NCBI GenBank assembly: GCA_947455215.1 | Contig: CANGNA010000013.1 | Coordinates: 1-64,000 of the forward strand | DNA length: 64,000 nucleotides | Direction: 5' to 3' | Source: Chitinophagaceae bacterium | GTDB lineage: Bacteria; Bacteroidota; Bacteroidia; Chitinophagales; Chitinophagaceae | Shown: positions 19,314 to 28,556 of the stretch, one piece after another | Numbering within the stretch: position 1 is the stretch's first letter | Layout of the letters: each line of letters opens with the position of its first letter | Position numbers and translations under genes: made by a program | Notes under the pieces: model-generated | The model's input: only the letters and a program-made list of their open reading frames with translations | Told to the model about the DNA's origin: nothing | The model's database searches: none

Positions 19314-19628
19314 ATGACCATCCAGGTAACCACCGACAACCATATAACAGGTAGCGAACATTTGTCAACCCACGTACAGGAGGTAGTAAACAATGCCCTG
19401 CACCGCTTTAGCGCACACGTCACCACCATCGTAGTGCACCTGTCCGACGAGAACGCTGGCAAAAAAGGCCCCGACGATAAACGCTGCTCCATAGAGGCAC
19501 GCTACACCGGCATACAACCGGTAGCGGCTGTAAACCATGCTGATACTATAGATGATGCAGTAAAAGGTGCGGTGCAGAAACTACGTTCCTCGCTCGATTC
19601 CATTACCGAACGCATGCGCAATCATTGA
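19314..19628 (+). CDS. Ribosome hibernation promoting factor family (HPF/RaiA)
   Basis: A 104-residue protein of the sigma-54 modulation/HPF family. It has the strand-helix layout TIQVTTDNHITGSEHLSTHVQEVVNNALHR with an acidic, then basic surface. I use ATG 19314 (MTIQVTT); the frame opens earlier at 19224, but those residues do not fit the family. Short HPF dimerises or silences ribosomes in stationary phase. It precedes the binding-protein gene by 19 bases. Confidence 0.85.
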   Translation: MTIQVTTDNHITGSEHLSTHVQEVVNNALHRFSAHVTTIVVHLSDENAGKKGPDDKRCSIEARYTGIQPVAAVNHADTIDDAVKGAVQKLRSSLDSITERMRNH

Positions 19629-19647
19629 TTTACTGTAATTTGGCACC

Positions 19648-21288
19648 ATGTGCCGCCCGTTCATAAAATTATCGGTCCTGCTCCTTGCCGGTGCAGGATT
19701 GTTGTTGCAGGCATGCACAGCCAATAAAGCAGCGGCAGATAAAAAGGTATTCCATCTCAACCTGTCCAGCGGCAACCTCGAAGCCATAGATCCGGCCTTT
19801 GCCAAAGACCTGTACCAGATTTGGATCAACCATATGGTATATAATACGTTGGTAGAGACCGATGAACACCTGCACGTTACACCGTCGCTCGCCCAAAGCT
19901 GGGAGATAAGTCCCGACGGGCTTACAGTGGTCTTTCACCTGCGCAGCAATGTGTACTTTCAAGATAATGATGCCTTTCCCGGTGGCCATGGCCGCCGCCT
20001 GGTAGCCGGCGATGTGGTGTATTCATTCCGCCGCCTGGTAGACCCAGCTACCGCAGCCACAGGCGCATGGATATTCAATGGCCGCGTAGCCGATAAAGAT
20101 CCCTTTACAGTCCTTAACGATTCTACATTCCAACTAAAGCTGTCCGCACCATTCCGCCCGCTGTTGGGCATGCTCAGCATGCAGTATTGCAACATCGTTC
20201 CGCACGAAGTGGTGGAGAAATGGGGCAAAGATTTCCGCAGTCACCCATGCGGCACAGGGCCCTTCATGTTCCGCTACTGGGACGAGGGCAATATCCTCAG
20301 CCTGGTAAAGAACCCGCATTACTGGGAGCAGGATAGCGCCGGCAAACCACTACCCTACCTCGATGCGGTGCAGGTATCTTTCATAGACAGTAAGGCTACT
20401 GAATTCCTGTTATTCCTGCAGCACAAGCTCGACTTTGTGAATGGTATCGACGGCTCCTTTAAAGATCTCATCCTTTCCAAAAGCGGCACAGTAAAGCAAG
20501 AATACCAAAGCAAGTTCCACCTGTCTAAAGACACCTACCTCAATACCGAATACATAGGCTTTCTTACCGATACCTCGCTGGCCATCATGAAGGGCGAGCC
20601 AACCGGCAATGTGCTCATCCGCCGTGCCATCAACTACGCTATCGACAGGCAGAAGATCGTTACTTATTATAAGAACGGCATGGGCATACCTGCCACGCAT
20701 GGCTTCATTCCCGCAGGCATACCCGGCTACGATAACACTGCGCAGTATGGCTATAACTACGATCCCGTAAAGGCCCGGCAGATCCTCGCCGAGGCCGGAT
20801 ACCCCGGCGGTAACGGACTGAAGCCAATAAAACTATTGGTGCAGGACAACTATGTAGACATAGTGAATTTTGTTGCCGGCCAATTGCAGGAGATAGGCAT
20901 ACCTACTACTATAGAGGTGATGCAACCCAACATACTGCGCCAGCAAATGAGCAAGAGCCAGGCGGTTGTATATCGTGGCCAGTGGCTGGCCGATTATCCC
21001 GATGCAGAGACCTTCCTTATTGTGTTCAATGGCCGCCAGCCCGCGCCGCCCAACTATACCCGCTTCAGCAATACCACCTTCGATAAGTGGTACGACGAAT
21101 GCCTGAACCAGCCCGACACCCTCCGCTGGGCCACCTATCGCAAAATGGACAGCCTGGCCAGCAGCTATGCACCACTCATCCCGCTGTATTACGATGTGTT
21201 ACTCCACTTCACACAAAACAACATAACCGGCTTCCGCAGCAATGCCCTCAATGTCATAGACATCAAGCAGGTCGATATCATGCGTTAG
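19648..21288 (+). CDS. ABC transporter substrate-binding lipoprotein, family 5 (oligopeptide type)
   Basis: A 546-residue lipoprotein (LLLQACTANK lipobox, Cys23) with the SBP_bac_5 layout: an early LNLSSGNLEAIDPAFAKDLY region, the WEISPDGLTVVFHLR motif, and later DRQKIV and PVKARQILAEAGYPGG segments. It binds oligopeptides or similar ligands for an ABC importer. The permease and ATPase genes are not adjacent, as is usual in Bacteroidota. The gene follows the hibernation factor closely. Confidence 0.88.
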   Translation: MCRPFIKLSVLLLAGAGLLLQACTANKAAADKKVFHLNLSSGNLEAIDPAFAKDLYQIWINHMVYNTLVETDEHLHVTPSLAQSWEISPDGLTVVFHLRSNVYFQDNDAFPGGHGRRLVAGDVVYSFRRLVDPATAATGAWIFNGRVADKDPFTVLNDSTFQLKLSAPFRPLLGMLSMQYCNIVPHEVVEKWGKDFRSHPCGTGPFMFRYWDEGNILSLVKNPHYWEQDSAGKPLPYLDAVQVSFIDSKATEFLLFLQHKLDFVNGIDGSFKDLILSKSGTVKQEYQSKFHLSKDTYLNTEYIGFLTDTSLAIMKGEPTGNVLIRRAINYAIDRQKIVTYYKNGMGIPATHGFIPAGIPGYDNTAQYGYNYDPVKARQILAEAGYPGGNGLKPIKLLVQDNYVDIVNFVAGQLQEIGIPTTIEVMQPNILRQQMSKSQAVVYRGQWLADYPDAETFLIVFNGRQPAPPNYTRFSNTTFDKWYDECLNQPDTLRWATYRKMDSLASSYAPLIPLYYDVLLHFTQNNITGFRSNALNVIDIKQVDIMR

Positions 21289-21297
21289 TGCAAGAAA

Positions 21298-21685
21298 CTA
21301 TTGCCAGATACACCTGACAGGATAATGTTTGAAATGTTTATCTGCGGAAAGCAATGTAAGGTCTTGTGCAATGGCCTGCGCAATAATCCGTCTGTCGAAA
21401 GGGTCTCTATGAATAAATGGCAATTCTGCCAGTTGCAGCAAATGAGGAAATTCGATAGGCAGCACTTTAATATCTGTTTGTACAAGGAAGTCGGCGACCT
21501 TTTCGAAAGATACCTTTAGCTCAAGTTTGCCGGATGAAGATTTAATAGCTATTTCCCATAAACTGGCTATGCTTAGAAAGCAATCATTATTTATGTCGGC
21601 TATTTTATCTCTAACGTTTTTAACCAGTTGTTTATCCCCCTTCAATAAACCATATAAAGGCATGCGTATCTAATAAAAACGGCAT
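21298..21685 (-). pseudogene. VapC-like PIN toxin, frameshifted in a G5 tract
   Basis: The expected start is ATG 21685, overlapping the antitoxin stop (TAATG). It reads MPFLLDTHAFIWFIEG, a classic PIN N-terminus with Asp6. The frame breaks at a run of five G (C5 at 21636-21640 on the plus strand). Removing one G joins it to DKQLVKNV and the rest of the domain (LWEIAIK, DPFDRRIIAQA, LLSADKHF), which stays open to 21298. The only open frame otherwise starts at an internal ATG (21663), losing the first catalytic Asp. It may be a dead toxin, a reversible homopolymer switch or a sequencing error. Confidence 0.8.
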
Positions 21686-21897
21686 TACATATAGTCTTTA
21701 AAGTCCTCCAGCGGTTCGTCAAAATCACTACTCATTACAAAGGCACCCTTACCTATACCAAACTCACGCTTTTTAGGTTTTGTGGGTTCTTTATCCTTCT
21801 TTAACTTAAGCTCGAGGAAACCAACAAAATCGGCAACTTCTTCCTTAAGGTTGTCGGGCAGCTCTGATATTTCGTTGAACAATGCAATGTTTGTCAT
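21685..21897 (-). CDS. DUF2281-type antitoxin of the VapC pair
   Basis: A 70-residue protein that begins like DUF2281 antitoxins (LFNEISELPDNLKEEVADFVGFL) and ends in a flexible acidic tail (SSDFDEPLEDFKDYM) of the kind that wraps a PIN toxin. Its stop overlaps the original VapC start (TAATG), so the pair was translationally coupled. The antitoxin is intact while the toxin is frameshifted. Confidence 0.8.
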   Translation of the reverse strand: MTNIALFNEISELPDNLKEEVADFVGFLELKLKKDKEPTKPKKREFGIGKGAFVMSSDFDEPLEDFKDYM

Positions 21898-22086
21898 AAT
21901 AACTCTTTGCTACAACAAATATAAGAAATTATACCACGCCTATCTGCCTCCGACCGCTATGGCAGCCTGTAGCAAAGTGTTATGATCGCCTTGATAAAAA
22001 GTTGACAGGTGTTAGCGACTAAGCCTCAGTAAGAAGTAAATCTGAAAGGTTCATAGAAATACTTATTTTACATCAGTTTTTATACC

Positions 22087-22503
22087 ATGCACTACTGGAA
22101 ACGCATAGCACTATACACATTTATCCCGGCCATAGGCTTTCACCTGTTGCTGATGCCGCTATGGTTCCTGGCCGCTTTCCAGCAATCGGCCAAGGCAATG
22201 TCGGTAGAGATGGCTTTCGATGTATTGCTACCCCTCTATCTGCTCAAATCGCACTACAACAACTCTGAGGAATTTGTACAGTTTAAAAACTACTACATCA
22301 ACGCCATACTCATCGTTTGTGCAGTAACAGCTTCTTGCTTCCTGTACTACCTCAACTGGGCCATCTCCATCGGAGACTTCCTCCACCCCGACCCTGAAAC
22401 CCTCACCAACACCCTGCATGAATATTATGTTGCTATATCAATAGCCACAGTCGGCATCGCTATATCCTTCCTGTCCATCAACAGAAAAAAAACTGCACAA
22501 TGA
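22087..22503 (+). CDS. Small membrane protein, unknown
   Basis: A 138-residue protein with about four predicted membrane segments (about 10-33, 42-55, 70-95, 115-133) and a short basic C-terminus (NRKKTAQ). I recognise no family. It stands alone between the vapBC-like pair and an intergenic repeat cluster. Confidence 0.55.
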   Translation: MHYWKRIALYTFIPAIGFHLLLMPLWFLAAFQQSAKAMSVEMAFDVLLPLYLLKSHYNNSEEFVQFKNYYINAILIVCAVTASCFLYYLNWAISIGDFLHPDPETLTNTLHEYYVAISIATVGIAISFLSINRKKTAQ

Positions 22504-22717
22504 AATGTAATCAATAAGCACGCATAGTGTCACCCTGAGCTCAGTTTACCCTGAGTTTGCCGAAGGGTCGAAGGGCGACACGGTCACGGGAAACTCCCCT
22601 CTTGCCGAAGAGGGGACGATGCACCCCTTGCGGCTGCGTCGGGGGTGATAGGACAACGACTGTACTATTGAGCCATTGAGCAATTGAGCAATTCAGCCAT
22701 TCTACCTACCTTCGCTT
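22504..22717. repeat. Intergenic repeat cluster
   Basis: Contains CCCTGAGTTTGCCGAAGGGTCGAAGGG-like elements in two parts (about 22530-22580), a CCCCTCTTGCCGAAGAGGGG inverted repeat (22597-22616), and tandem units of GAGCAATT/GAGCCATT (22671-22700). These are typical short palindromic and tandem repeats of Bacteroidota intergenic DNA. No gene seen. Confidence 0.6.
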
Positions 22718-24529
22718 ATGCTTCCGGCCCTTGTGCACACCGATACAGACAATCCCATTTTTTATAAGGCCGCAGCCTTTGTCTGCGACACCGACGAGAA
22801 CATTTTTCTTACCGGCAAAGCAGGCTCCGGCAAGACCACTTTTCTTAAATACATACAGACACAAACCAAAAAGCGCTGCGCTATTGTTGCGCCTACAGGC
22901 ATAGCTGCCATCAATGCCGGAGGGGAAACCATACACTCATTTCTGCAACTACCTTTTTCGCCATTTGTGCCGGGCAATGGCGGTGGCTTTGGCGCGCAAA
23001 CTGCAGGCGTAGAAGACAAACACTCACTATTGGCGCGCCTGAAGCTGCGCGACACCAAACTACAACTGCTCCGCAAATTGCAGCTGCTCATCATTGATGA
23101 GATAAGCATGGTGCGTGCAGATCTGCTGGATGCTATGGACCTGGTGCTGCGTCATGTGCGCCGCCGGTGGGACAAACCTTTTGGCGGCCTGCAGGTGGTG
23201 TTCATCGGCGATATGTTCCAGCTGCCACCGGTGGCCACGCAAGACGATTGGGAGATACTGCGCCGCTTTTATCCCGGTACATACTTCTTCGATTCACAGG
23301 TCATCAGGCAATACCCGCCGCTGTATATAGAACTGACCAAGATATACAGACAAAAAGACAGATCGTTTGTAGAAATACTGAACCGCATACGCACCGGCAA
23401 TGTGACCTATGAGGATATAGATGTGCTGAACGATCGCCAGGTGCAACCCGGCGTAGATTACAAGGGCTACATCATGCTGTGTACACACAACAACATTGCC
23501 GATAAGATAAACGCCGAAGAGCTGGACAAGCTGCCCGTAAAGGAGCATGTTTTTAAAGGCACCATCACCAATGAGTTTAGCGACAAAGCCCTGCCGGTAG
23601 ATATGGAGCTAAAGTTGAAGGTAGGCGCCCAGGTGATGTTTGTAAAGAACGACCTGCAAACGCCGCGCCGTTACTACAATGGTAAGATAGGCACCGTGGA
23701 GAATATCAGCGAAGACGGCATCAAAATATCATTTCCAGGAGAGCCTGCACATACCGCCGTTACTGCCGACCTGGAAGTATGGAAGAATGTACGCTATGCA
23801 CTCGATAGCCGCACGGGCGAAGTAGTGGAAGACGAGATAGGCTCTTTTACACAATACCCGCTGCGCCTGGCATGGGCCATTACCGTGCACAAGAGCCAGG
23901 GTCTTACGCTGGATAAAGTAATAGTAGACCTGAACCGCGCCTTTGCCAGCGGCCAGGTATATGTGGCGCTCAGCCGCTGCACCAGTATAGACGGGCTGGC
24001 GCTACGCAGCAGGCTGGCCATAGAGAATGTGATGATCGATAACCGCATCATAGAGTTTGCAGAGAGTGAGGCGGGCGAAGATGAACTGAATGTAAAGCTG
24101 GAAGAGAGCCGCAGGTATGCCCGCAGATCGCATATCATTAATACCTTTTCCTTTGAAGAGCTGATAGCCAACATTGAGAAAACTGGCATGGAGCTGGCCA
24201 AGCGCAAGACCGGCCCGCTGGAGGAGAATGCTTTTCTGATAGATAAGATACTGGACGTGTTGCTGCAAGCACAGAAACATGCCACAGCATTTCATACCCA
24301 GGTGCAGCAGCTATACGATGCCGGCGATGATGATAAACTAATGGAGCGCGCCGCATCGGCCACCATCTACTTCTCCGAAAAAGTATTGGGATCGGTACTG
24401 GCAGACATCAACCAACACCTGGCGCTACTGGCCGACAATACCAAGGTGGCCAAGCAAACGCGCATGTGGCGCAATATAAAAGACGCCGTAGAGCAAAAAA
24501 ATAAAGAGTTGTTTAATCATGTCGGTTAG
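22718..24529 (+). CDS. PIF1-like AAA helicase
   Basis: A 603-residue superfamily-1B helicase. Walker A is GKAGSGKTT at 33-41, followed by IVAPTGIAA (motif Ia), the DEISM Walker B, and VFIGDMFQLPP (motif III). The C-terminal RecD/PIF1 2B region has SFTQYPLRLAWAITVHKSQG and VYVALSRC. The last 150 residues or so are helical and not recognised. PIF1 enzymes unwind DNA, including G-quadruplex and displacement structures, in the 5'-3' direction. The gene stands alone. Confidence 0.88.
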   Translation: MLPALVHTDTDNPIFYKAAAFVCDTDENIFLTGKAGSGKTTFLKYIQTQTKKRCAIVAPTGIAAINAGGETIHSFLQLPFSPFVPGNGGGFGAQTAGVEDKHSLLARLKLRDTKLQLLRKLQLLIIDEISMVRADLLDAMDLVLRHVRRRWDKPFGGLQVVFIGDMFQLPPVATQDDWEILRRFYPGTYFFDSQVIRQYPPLYIELTKIYRQKDRSFVEILNRIRTGNVTYEDIDVLNDRQVQPGVDYKGYIMLCTHNNIADKINAEELDKLPVKEHVFKGTITNEFSDKALPVDMELKLKVGAQVMFVKNDLQTPRRYYNGKIGTVENISEDGIKISFPGEPAHTAVTADLEVWKNVRYALDSRTGEVVEDEIGSFTQYPLRLAWAITVHKSQGLTLDKVIVDLNRAFASGQVYVALSRCTSIDGLALRSRLAIENVMIDNRIIEFAESEAGEDELNVKLEESRRYARRSHIINTFSFEELIANIEKTGMELAKRKTGPLEENAFLIDKILDVLLQAQKHATAFHTQVQQLYDAGDDDKLMERAASATIYFSEKVLGSVLADINQHLALLADNTKVAKQTRMWRNIKDAVEQKNKELFNHVG

Positions 24530-24577
24530 CCAGATGTGGCACACCTTTGAGGTTTGCCTCATCTACGAGTACCTGGG

Positions 24578-24940
24578 TTATCCGTGATACACTCTTGATG
24601 CTACTATCTTCCCATCCTTTATTTCCAATACTTCAGCTACCATCATATCAGGGTCGCCGTCGGCCTTGCGTAAATACTCCATAAATACGCGCTCCTCATT
24701 GGCGGTTAGTATTGTGGGCTCGTATTGCAGGTTGGGCAGGCGCTCAAAGGCATCGGCCCACCAGGCGTGCAGTGCGGCCCTGCCCGTTACCATACCATTG
24801 GTCTCCGGCTGGCGCAGCTTTAGTTTAGGGCTATAGTGCACCGCATCATTATGGTACAGGTCCAGTAAACCTTCCAGGTCTTTGGTATTAAAACACTGGA
24901 ACCAGCGCAGGGCTATATCGGTCAATTCGTAAGGATGCAT
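24578..24940 (-). CDS. SnoaL/NTF2-like protein
   Basis: A 120-residue single-domain protein with the alpha-plus-beta cone layout of the SnoaL-like/NTF2 superfamily (RWFQCFNTKDLEGLLDLYHNDAVHYSP, then GRAALHAWWADAFERLPNL). Members are small isomerases or binding proteins; the substrate here is unknown. Cytoplasmic. Confidence 0.75.
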   Translation of the reverse strand: MHPYELTDIALRWFQCFNTKDLEGLLDLYHNDAVHYSPKLKLRQPETNGMVTGRAALHAWWADAFERLPNLQYEPTILTANEERVFMEYLRKADGDPDMMVAEVLEIKDGKIVASRVYHG

Positions 24941-25176
24941 AAAAAAATTTTTTGGCAGACTAGCAAAAATATCGGCTTATGTGTATATTGCAGCACGGTT
25001 GTAAGGAAAACAAACTGTAAAAACAAGCAAAGCCGCTGATTTACAGAAAGAAAACACAGAATTGTGAACAGCTTGTGGGAAAACACCATTATTGTTTAAC
25101 TACTTTTTAACTGCCAATTTTTGTTTTTGTGAGAAAAATCCTACAATTGCAAGTAAAATAAATTTGTCCAAGACTA

Positions 25177-25205
25177 TTGTTTTTTAGAAATCACAATTAT
25201 ATTTG
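25177..25205 (+). promoter_or_regulatory. Bacteroidota-type promoter of the 25232 barrel gene
   Basis: A -7 box TATATTTG (25198-25205) matches TAnnTTTG, with TTG at 25177-25179, 18 bases upstream. The start codon lies 26 bases downstream of the box. The rest of 24941-25231 is AT-rich with no gene. Confidence 0.65.
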
Positions 25206-25231
25206 CATACTAAACACAAACACACTCTGTT

Positions 25232-25975
25232 ATGAAAAGACTGATCCTCGCTTTATTAACTGCAGGAAGTATAGCAACAACAGCTAGCGCACAAGAGCCA
25301 AAGAGCATCTTGTGGTACGGAAATATCAATCTCCATACCATGAGGGATTCTATTAACACAACAACTGCTAACAACGGTAATCCACAGAAATATACAAACT
25401 GGAATATCTCTACAGGTGTAGGTTATCAGTTCAACCGTAACTGGACACTGGGTATGATGCTCAGCTGGGGTCAGAACGCTACTAAGACAGTAGGTGCTGT
25501 ACACACTACAGACAACATGTATGCAGTAGGTCCTTTCGCTCGTTACTCTCATTACATAGGTCGCAGCGAAACTTTCTTCTGGTACGGTCAGCTCGACTTC
25601 ACTTACCAAGGTGGTTACACAACAAACGAAGGCAACCCAGCTTACAACAAGCACAACGGTATCTACGTAGGTTTCTACCCTGCACTGGGTGTTAACGTAG
25701 GCCGCGCAGTTTGCCTGAACTTCAACATCGGCGGTATTAACTACGCTACAGACAAGTACACAACTGCTGTTTACAGCATCAATACTTTCAACCTGAATTT
25801 CGGTCGCCAGGTAAACATCGGCATCAGCAAGAACTTCAACACTGGTCATAAGATGCACAGCCACCACGAACCAGGTGATGAAGTACACCACCGCAAGATG
25901 GATCGTTCTGACGACGACGACGATTCAGCTCCAAAGCCAAAGAAGAAAGAAAGGAGCCGTGACGACGACGAATAA
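25232..25975 (+). CDS. Outer membrane beta-barrel protein with charged tail
   Basis: A 247-residue protein with a signal peptide (cleaved after SASAQ). The alternating hydrophobic/polar strands rich in Tyr, Trp and Gly are those of a small beta-barrel (GVGYQFNRNWTLGMMLSWGQN). The last 40 residues or so are highly charged, with Asp runs and Lys runs. Codon choice is narrow (GGT, CGT, GCT, TAC), unlike its neighbours, and together with the strong promoter and terminator this suggests very high expression. Function unknown. Confidence 0.75.
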   Translation: MKRLILALLTAGSIATTASAQEPKSILWYGNINLHTMRDSINTTTANNGNPQKYTNWNISTGVGYQFNRNWTLGMMLSWGQNATKTVGAVHTTDNMYAVGPFARYSHYIGRSETFFWYGQLDFTYQGGYTTNEGNPAYNKHNGIYVGFYPALGVNVGRAVCLNFNIGGINYATDKYTTAVYSINTFNLNFGRQVNIGISKNFNTGHKMHSHHEPGDEVHHRKMDRSDDDDDSAPKPKKKERSRDDDE

Positions 25976-26001
25976 GATCGTTACCCCTTTTAAAGATAAA
26001 G

Positions 26002-26028
26002 AAAACGCCCCCTTATGTGGGGCGTTTT
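26002..26028 (+). terminator. Terminator after the 25232 barrel gene
   Basis: Arms AAAACGCCCC (26002-26011) and GGGGCGTTTT (26019-26028), followed by TATTTTTAT. Confidence 0.9.
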
Positions 26029-26135
26029 TATTTTTATACCCCTCCGTGTATGCCCACTCTTAATTACTTTTGATAGTACGTAATACAACGGCCTTTTTAC
26101 CGTTAAAGATATTAAGCCGATTCAAAAAGCGCATA

Positions 26136-26792
26136 ATGAAACACCTTACCTCCTTACTGTTACTTGTTGGTTGCTGGCAATATGCCGGGGCACAAATGCT
26201 TTCTGCTGCTCCCCAAAAAGCAAAAGCTGCAGACACTTTGTCTTCCGTATTCGTTTCGCATTCTGTAACGGCTTCCATATCTTTTGGCTTTATCGATGAG
26301 TACCGCAATCAGTTTGACGTGCCGGTCGGTTTCCAGAAAAACAATATATCCGGTTTTGTACCCGTATATGGCCGCCTGGAATACGCCTTATCGTCGCATA
26401 TGGGCCTTGCCGCATCGATGGTATATGATGAGTTTTATGCCAATTATTACCAGCTATACACCGGCAATGGCAAAGAATTTAAGCGGGCGCGTACCGATAT
26501 GACCACTATTTACAGCGGTGGCTTATCGCTTAACTACCATTTTGGCCATATCATTCCGGTAAAAAAACTGGATGTTTTTCTTACAGCAGGCGTTTTACTG
26601 AACAATATTCACCACTCTGCCCGGCCACAGGGCGATAGTACGATCGCTTTTGTAGACAGAGAAGTAACACCCGTATTACGTGTTGGCGCCAGGTATTATA
26701 TATCCAATAAATCGAGCTTTATGCTGGATGCAGGGCTGGATAAGCATAGCGTTTTTAGCCTGGGTTATTCTGTTCGCTTCCTTAAGCATTAA
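26136..26792 (+). CDS. Outer membrane beta-barrel protein
   Basis: I start at ATG 26136 (MKHLTSLLLLVGCWQYAGAQ), a clean signal peptide; the frame opens earlier at 26070 without one. The result is a 218-residue protein with repeated barrel strands (VPVYGRLEYALSSHMGLAAS, VLRVGARYYISNKSSFMLDA) and a terminal YSVRFLKH. Unknown function. Its last 11 bases overlap the convergent phage gp37-like gene, marking the left edge of the phage cluster. Confidence 0.7.
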   Translation: MKHLTSLLLLVGCWQYAGAQMLSAAPQKAKAADTLSSVFVSHSVTASISFGFIDEYRNQFDVPVGFQKNNISGFVPVYGRLEYALSSHMGLAASMVYDEFYANYYQLYTGNGKEFKRARTDMTTIYSGGLSLNYHFGHIIPVKKLDVFLTAGVLLNNIHHSARPQGDSTIAFVDREVTPVLRVGARYYISNKSSFMLDAGLDKHSVFSLGYSVRFLKH

Positions 26793-27291
26793 TATTCAGC
26801 ACCGGCTCTATTACAAGTGCTGCGTGCGTAAAGCTTTGCTCGTAGCGGGTGCTGTAGTCATCGAATGCCAGGCTGTAGCGCATTTCGCGTACCCGGTAAT
26901 TATCGTTTCTTTTCTGCGTGGTAGTTGTCACGCGGTCTAAGCGGCCGCACACCTCTGATGGCTGCCACCCCTGCAGCACTTTGTGTAGTTGCCATTCTAT
27001 GTCGTAATAGCTGAGTGCCTGTTCTGCAAAGGGCTGCGGCGTAGCCGACGACGTGCTGCTATAAGGTGGGAAGGCCAGCCGCAGTACCACCGTACCCCGC
27101 GCCTGCTGCACATTTTCAGACAACGCGGTGAAGGAAAAATCTTCAAGAGCTATCAATACACACGGCCACGACACCGCAGGCCGTGCAGCCTTTAGCTGGC
27201 CAAGGTCCTGGTCGGAATGTTTAATGAATGGCGCATTGGCCTTTATCCTGCTTTGTATGGACAGGAAGATGTTGGCAAAAGGGGAGTTCAT
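26782..27291 (-). CDS. Phage tail protein, Mu gp37-like (DUF1834)
   Basis: A 169-residue protein of the Mu gp37 type (DUF1834): an N-terminal helix, then strands of the tail-terminator fold (PAVSWPCVLIALEDFSF, GTVVLRLAF), and a conserved late LDRVTTTTQKRNDNYRVREMRY region. It is thought to act in tail completion or head-tail joining. It is the last gene of the minus operon, far from the other tail genes on the plus operon. Its stop lies inside the neighbouring barrel gene. Confidence 0.65.
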   Translation of the reverse strand: MNSPFANIFLSIQSRIKANAPFIKHSDQDLGQLKAARPAVSWPCVLIALEDFSFTALSENVQQARGTVVLRLAFPPYSSTSSATPQPFAEQALSYYDIEWQLHKVLQGWQPSEVCGRLDRVTTTTQKRNDNYRVREMRYSLAFDDYSTRYEQSFTHAALVIEPVLNINA

Positions 27292-27376
27292 AGCATTGGT
27301 TGTTTAAAAGGTAAGGAGTAAAAAAGGTACTACAGTAAGCGGGCGTGTCAACGCAACCCGGCATATTCCTACCAGA

Positions 27377-28492
27377 TCAGGCTGGTTTGATGCCATAGGT
27401 ATCGTACCAGTAAGAGGCGGGGATGCTTACCTGCTCTGCAATAGCCTTGTCTATGGCTATACGATGGGTAAGATATTCTATATCCATGTCTTTGGCGAAG
27501 ACGAACTGGCCGCCGTCAACAGGGTAGCCATAGCTGCGGAGTATAGCCATGAAGTGCGGATGATTGAGCATGCACGATACATAAGCAATATCGCTGCGGG
27601 TGATCTCGTACTGCTGTTGCAGGTGTATCTTGCTTTGCGCATAGCCGCTGCTGTGGCTGCTGGTGGTAGTATCTGTATTGCCCAGCACCAGCACCGATAA
27701 CTCATCGTTAAGCATTTTGATGAAGGACAGTTGCAGGTCGCCATCGCTGTTGCTTTGCTTGCCATCCTTTATCTCGAAATCGGCCTGCCGGGGCAGCAGC
27801 ATGGATAGTGAACTGCCGCTCTGGTCGAGTATCTTGCGTAGCTCGGCCTTGGTCTGTTCATCATAAGAATCGTAGCGGATGATGCGCACCGGCTGGCCAA
27901 ATATCTCTATGAATTCGGCCCAGTCGCCAAGGCCGCCTTGTTTGTAAATGCACAATGGCGCGCACTTCAGGAGCAGGCCCAGGTCGGCAGCATCACCTAT
28001 GACCCATACGTTATCGAGCGCACCATACGCAATACCATCATTGCCCCGCTGCTGGTAGGTGATGATGCCAATATCGGGGCGGATATGCTTGCGTGGTATA
28101 TTCTTGAAAGCCAGCTCTTTACCTGGCAGGAACTCCATGCCGGATATGCCCCAGAACAAGGTCTCTATAATAGATTGGATGACCTTACGAAACGGCAACG
28201 ACCTGATGAGCGCATCGAAAGAATAGTCTTTACTGCCATTGCGCCCGAAGTACAGGTCTTTATTGAGCACGGCATCTATCCGCTTGGCCAGCACACCCGA
28301 CAAGTGACCATCGAGCAATATATCTTCATAAATATCGTACAGGCGGCTGCGGTCGGGAAATTGTATGGCGCTCGCGGTGGCCAGGGCGTTGCGCCACGTG
28401 GCTATGTCTTTATTAGAGCGATCGGCAGAGCGTACATCAAGCTGATTAACGATGATGCCGGTGGGAGCAGGTGAATTGTCTTTTTTTATCAT
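27377..28492 (-). CDS. Phage portal protein (DUF935, Mu gp29-like)
   Basis: A 371-residue protein with the DUF935 layout: early SRLYDIYEDILLDGHLSGVLAKR, central GISGMEFLP, then WAEFIEIFGQPVRIIRYDS and a late NDELSVLVLGNTDTTT motif. The portal forms the dodecameric ring where DNA enters the capsid and the tail attaches. It is somewhat shorter than Mu gp29 (about 510), lacking most of the C-terminal part. Presence of a full portal argues against a headless tailocin. Confidence 0.85.
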   Translation of the reverse strand: MIKKDNSPAPTGIIVNQLDVRSADRSNKDIATWRNALATASAIQFPDRSRLYDIYEDILLDGHLSGVLAKRIDAVLNKDLYFGRNGSKDYSFDALIRSLPFRKVIQSIIETLFWGISGMEFLPGKELAFKNIPRKHIRPDIGIITYQQRGNDGIAYGALDNVWVIGDAADLGLLLKCAPLCIYKQGGLGDWAEFIEIFGQPVRIIRYDSYDEQTKAELRKILDQSGSSLSMLLPRQADFEIKDGKQSNSDGDLQLSFIKMLNDELSVLVLGNTDTTTSSHSSGYAQSKIHLQQQYEITRSDIAYVSCMLNHPHFMAILRSYGYPVDGGQFVFAKDMDIEYLTHRIAIDKAIAEQVSIPASYWYDTYGIKPA

Positions 28493-28556
28493 AGAATTAA
28501 GATTGATGAATGACGGAGAACAGAATGATGGGTAATAAATTGTTTACTTTTGCTGC

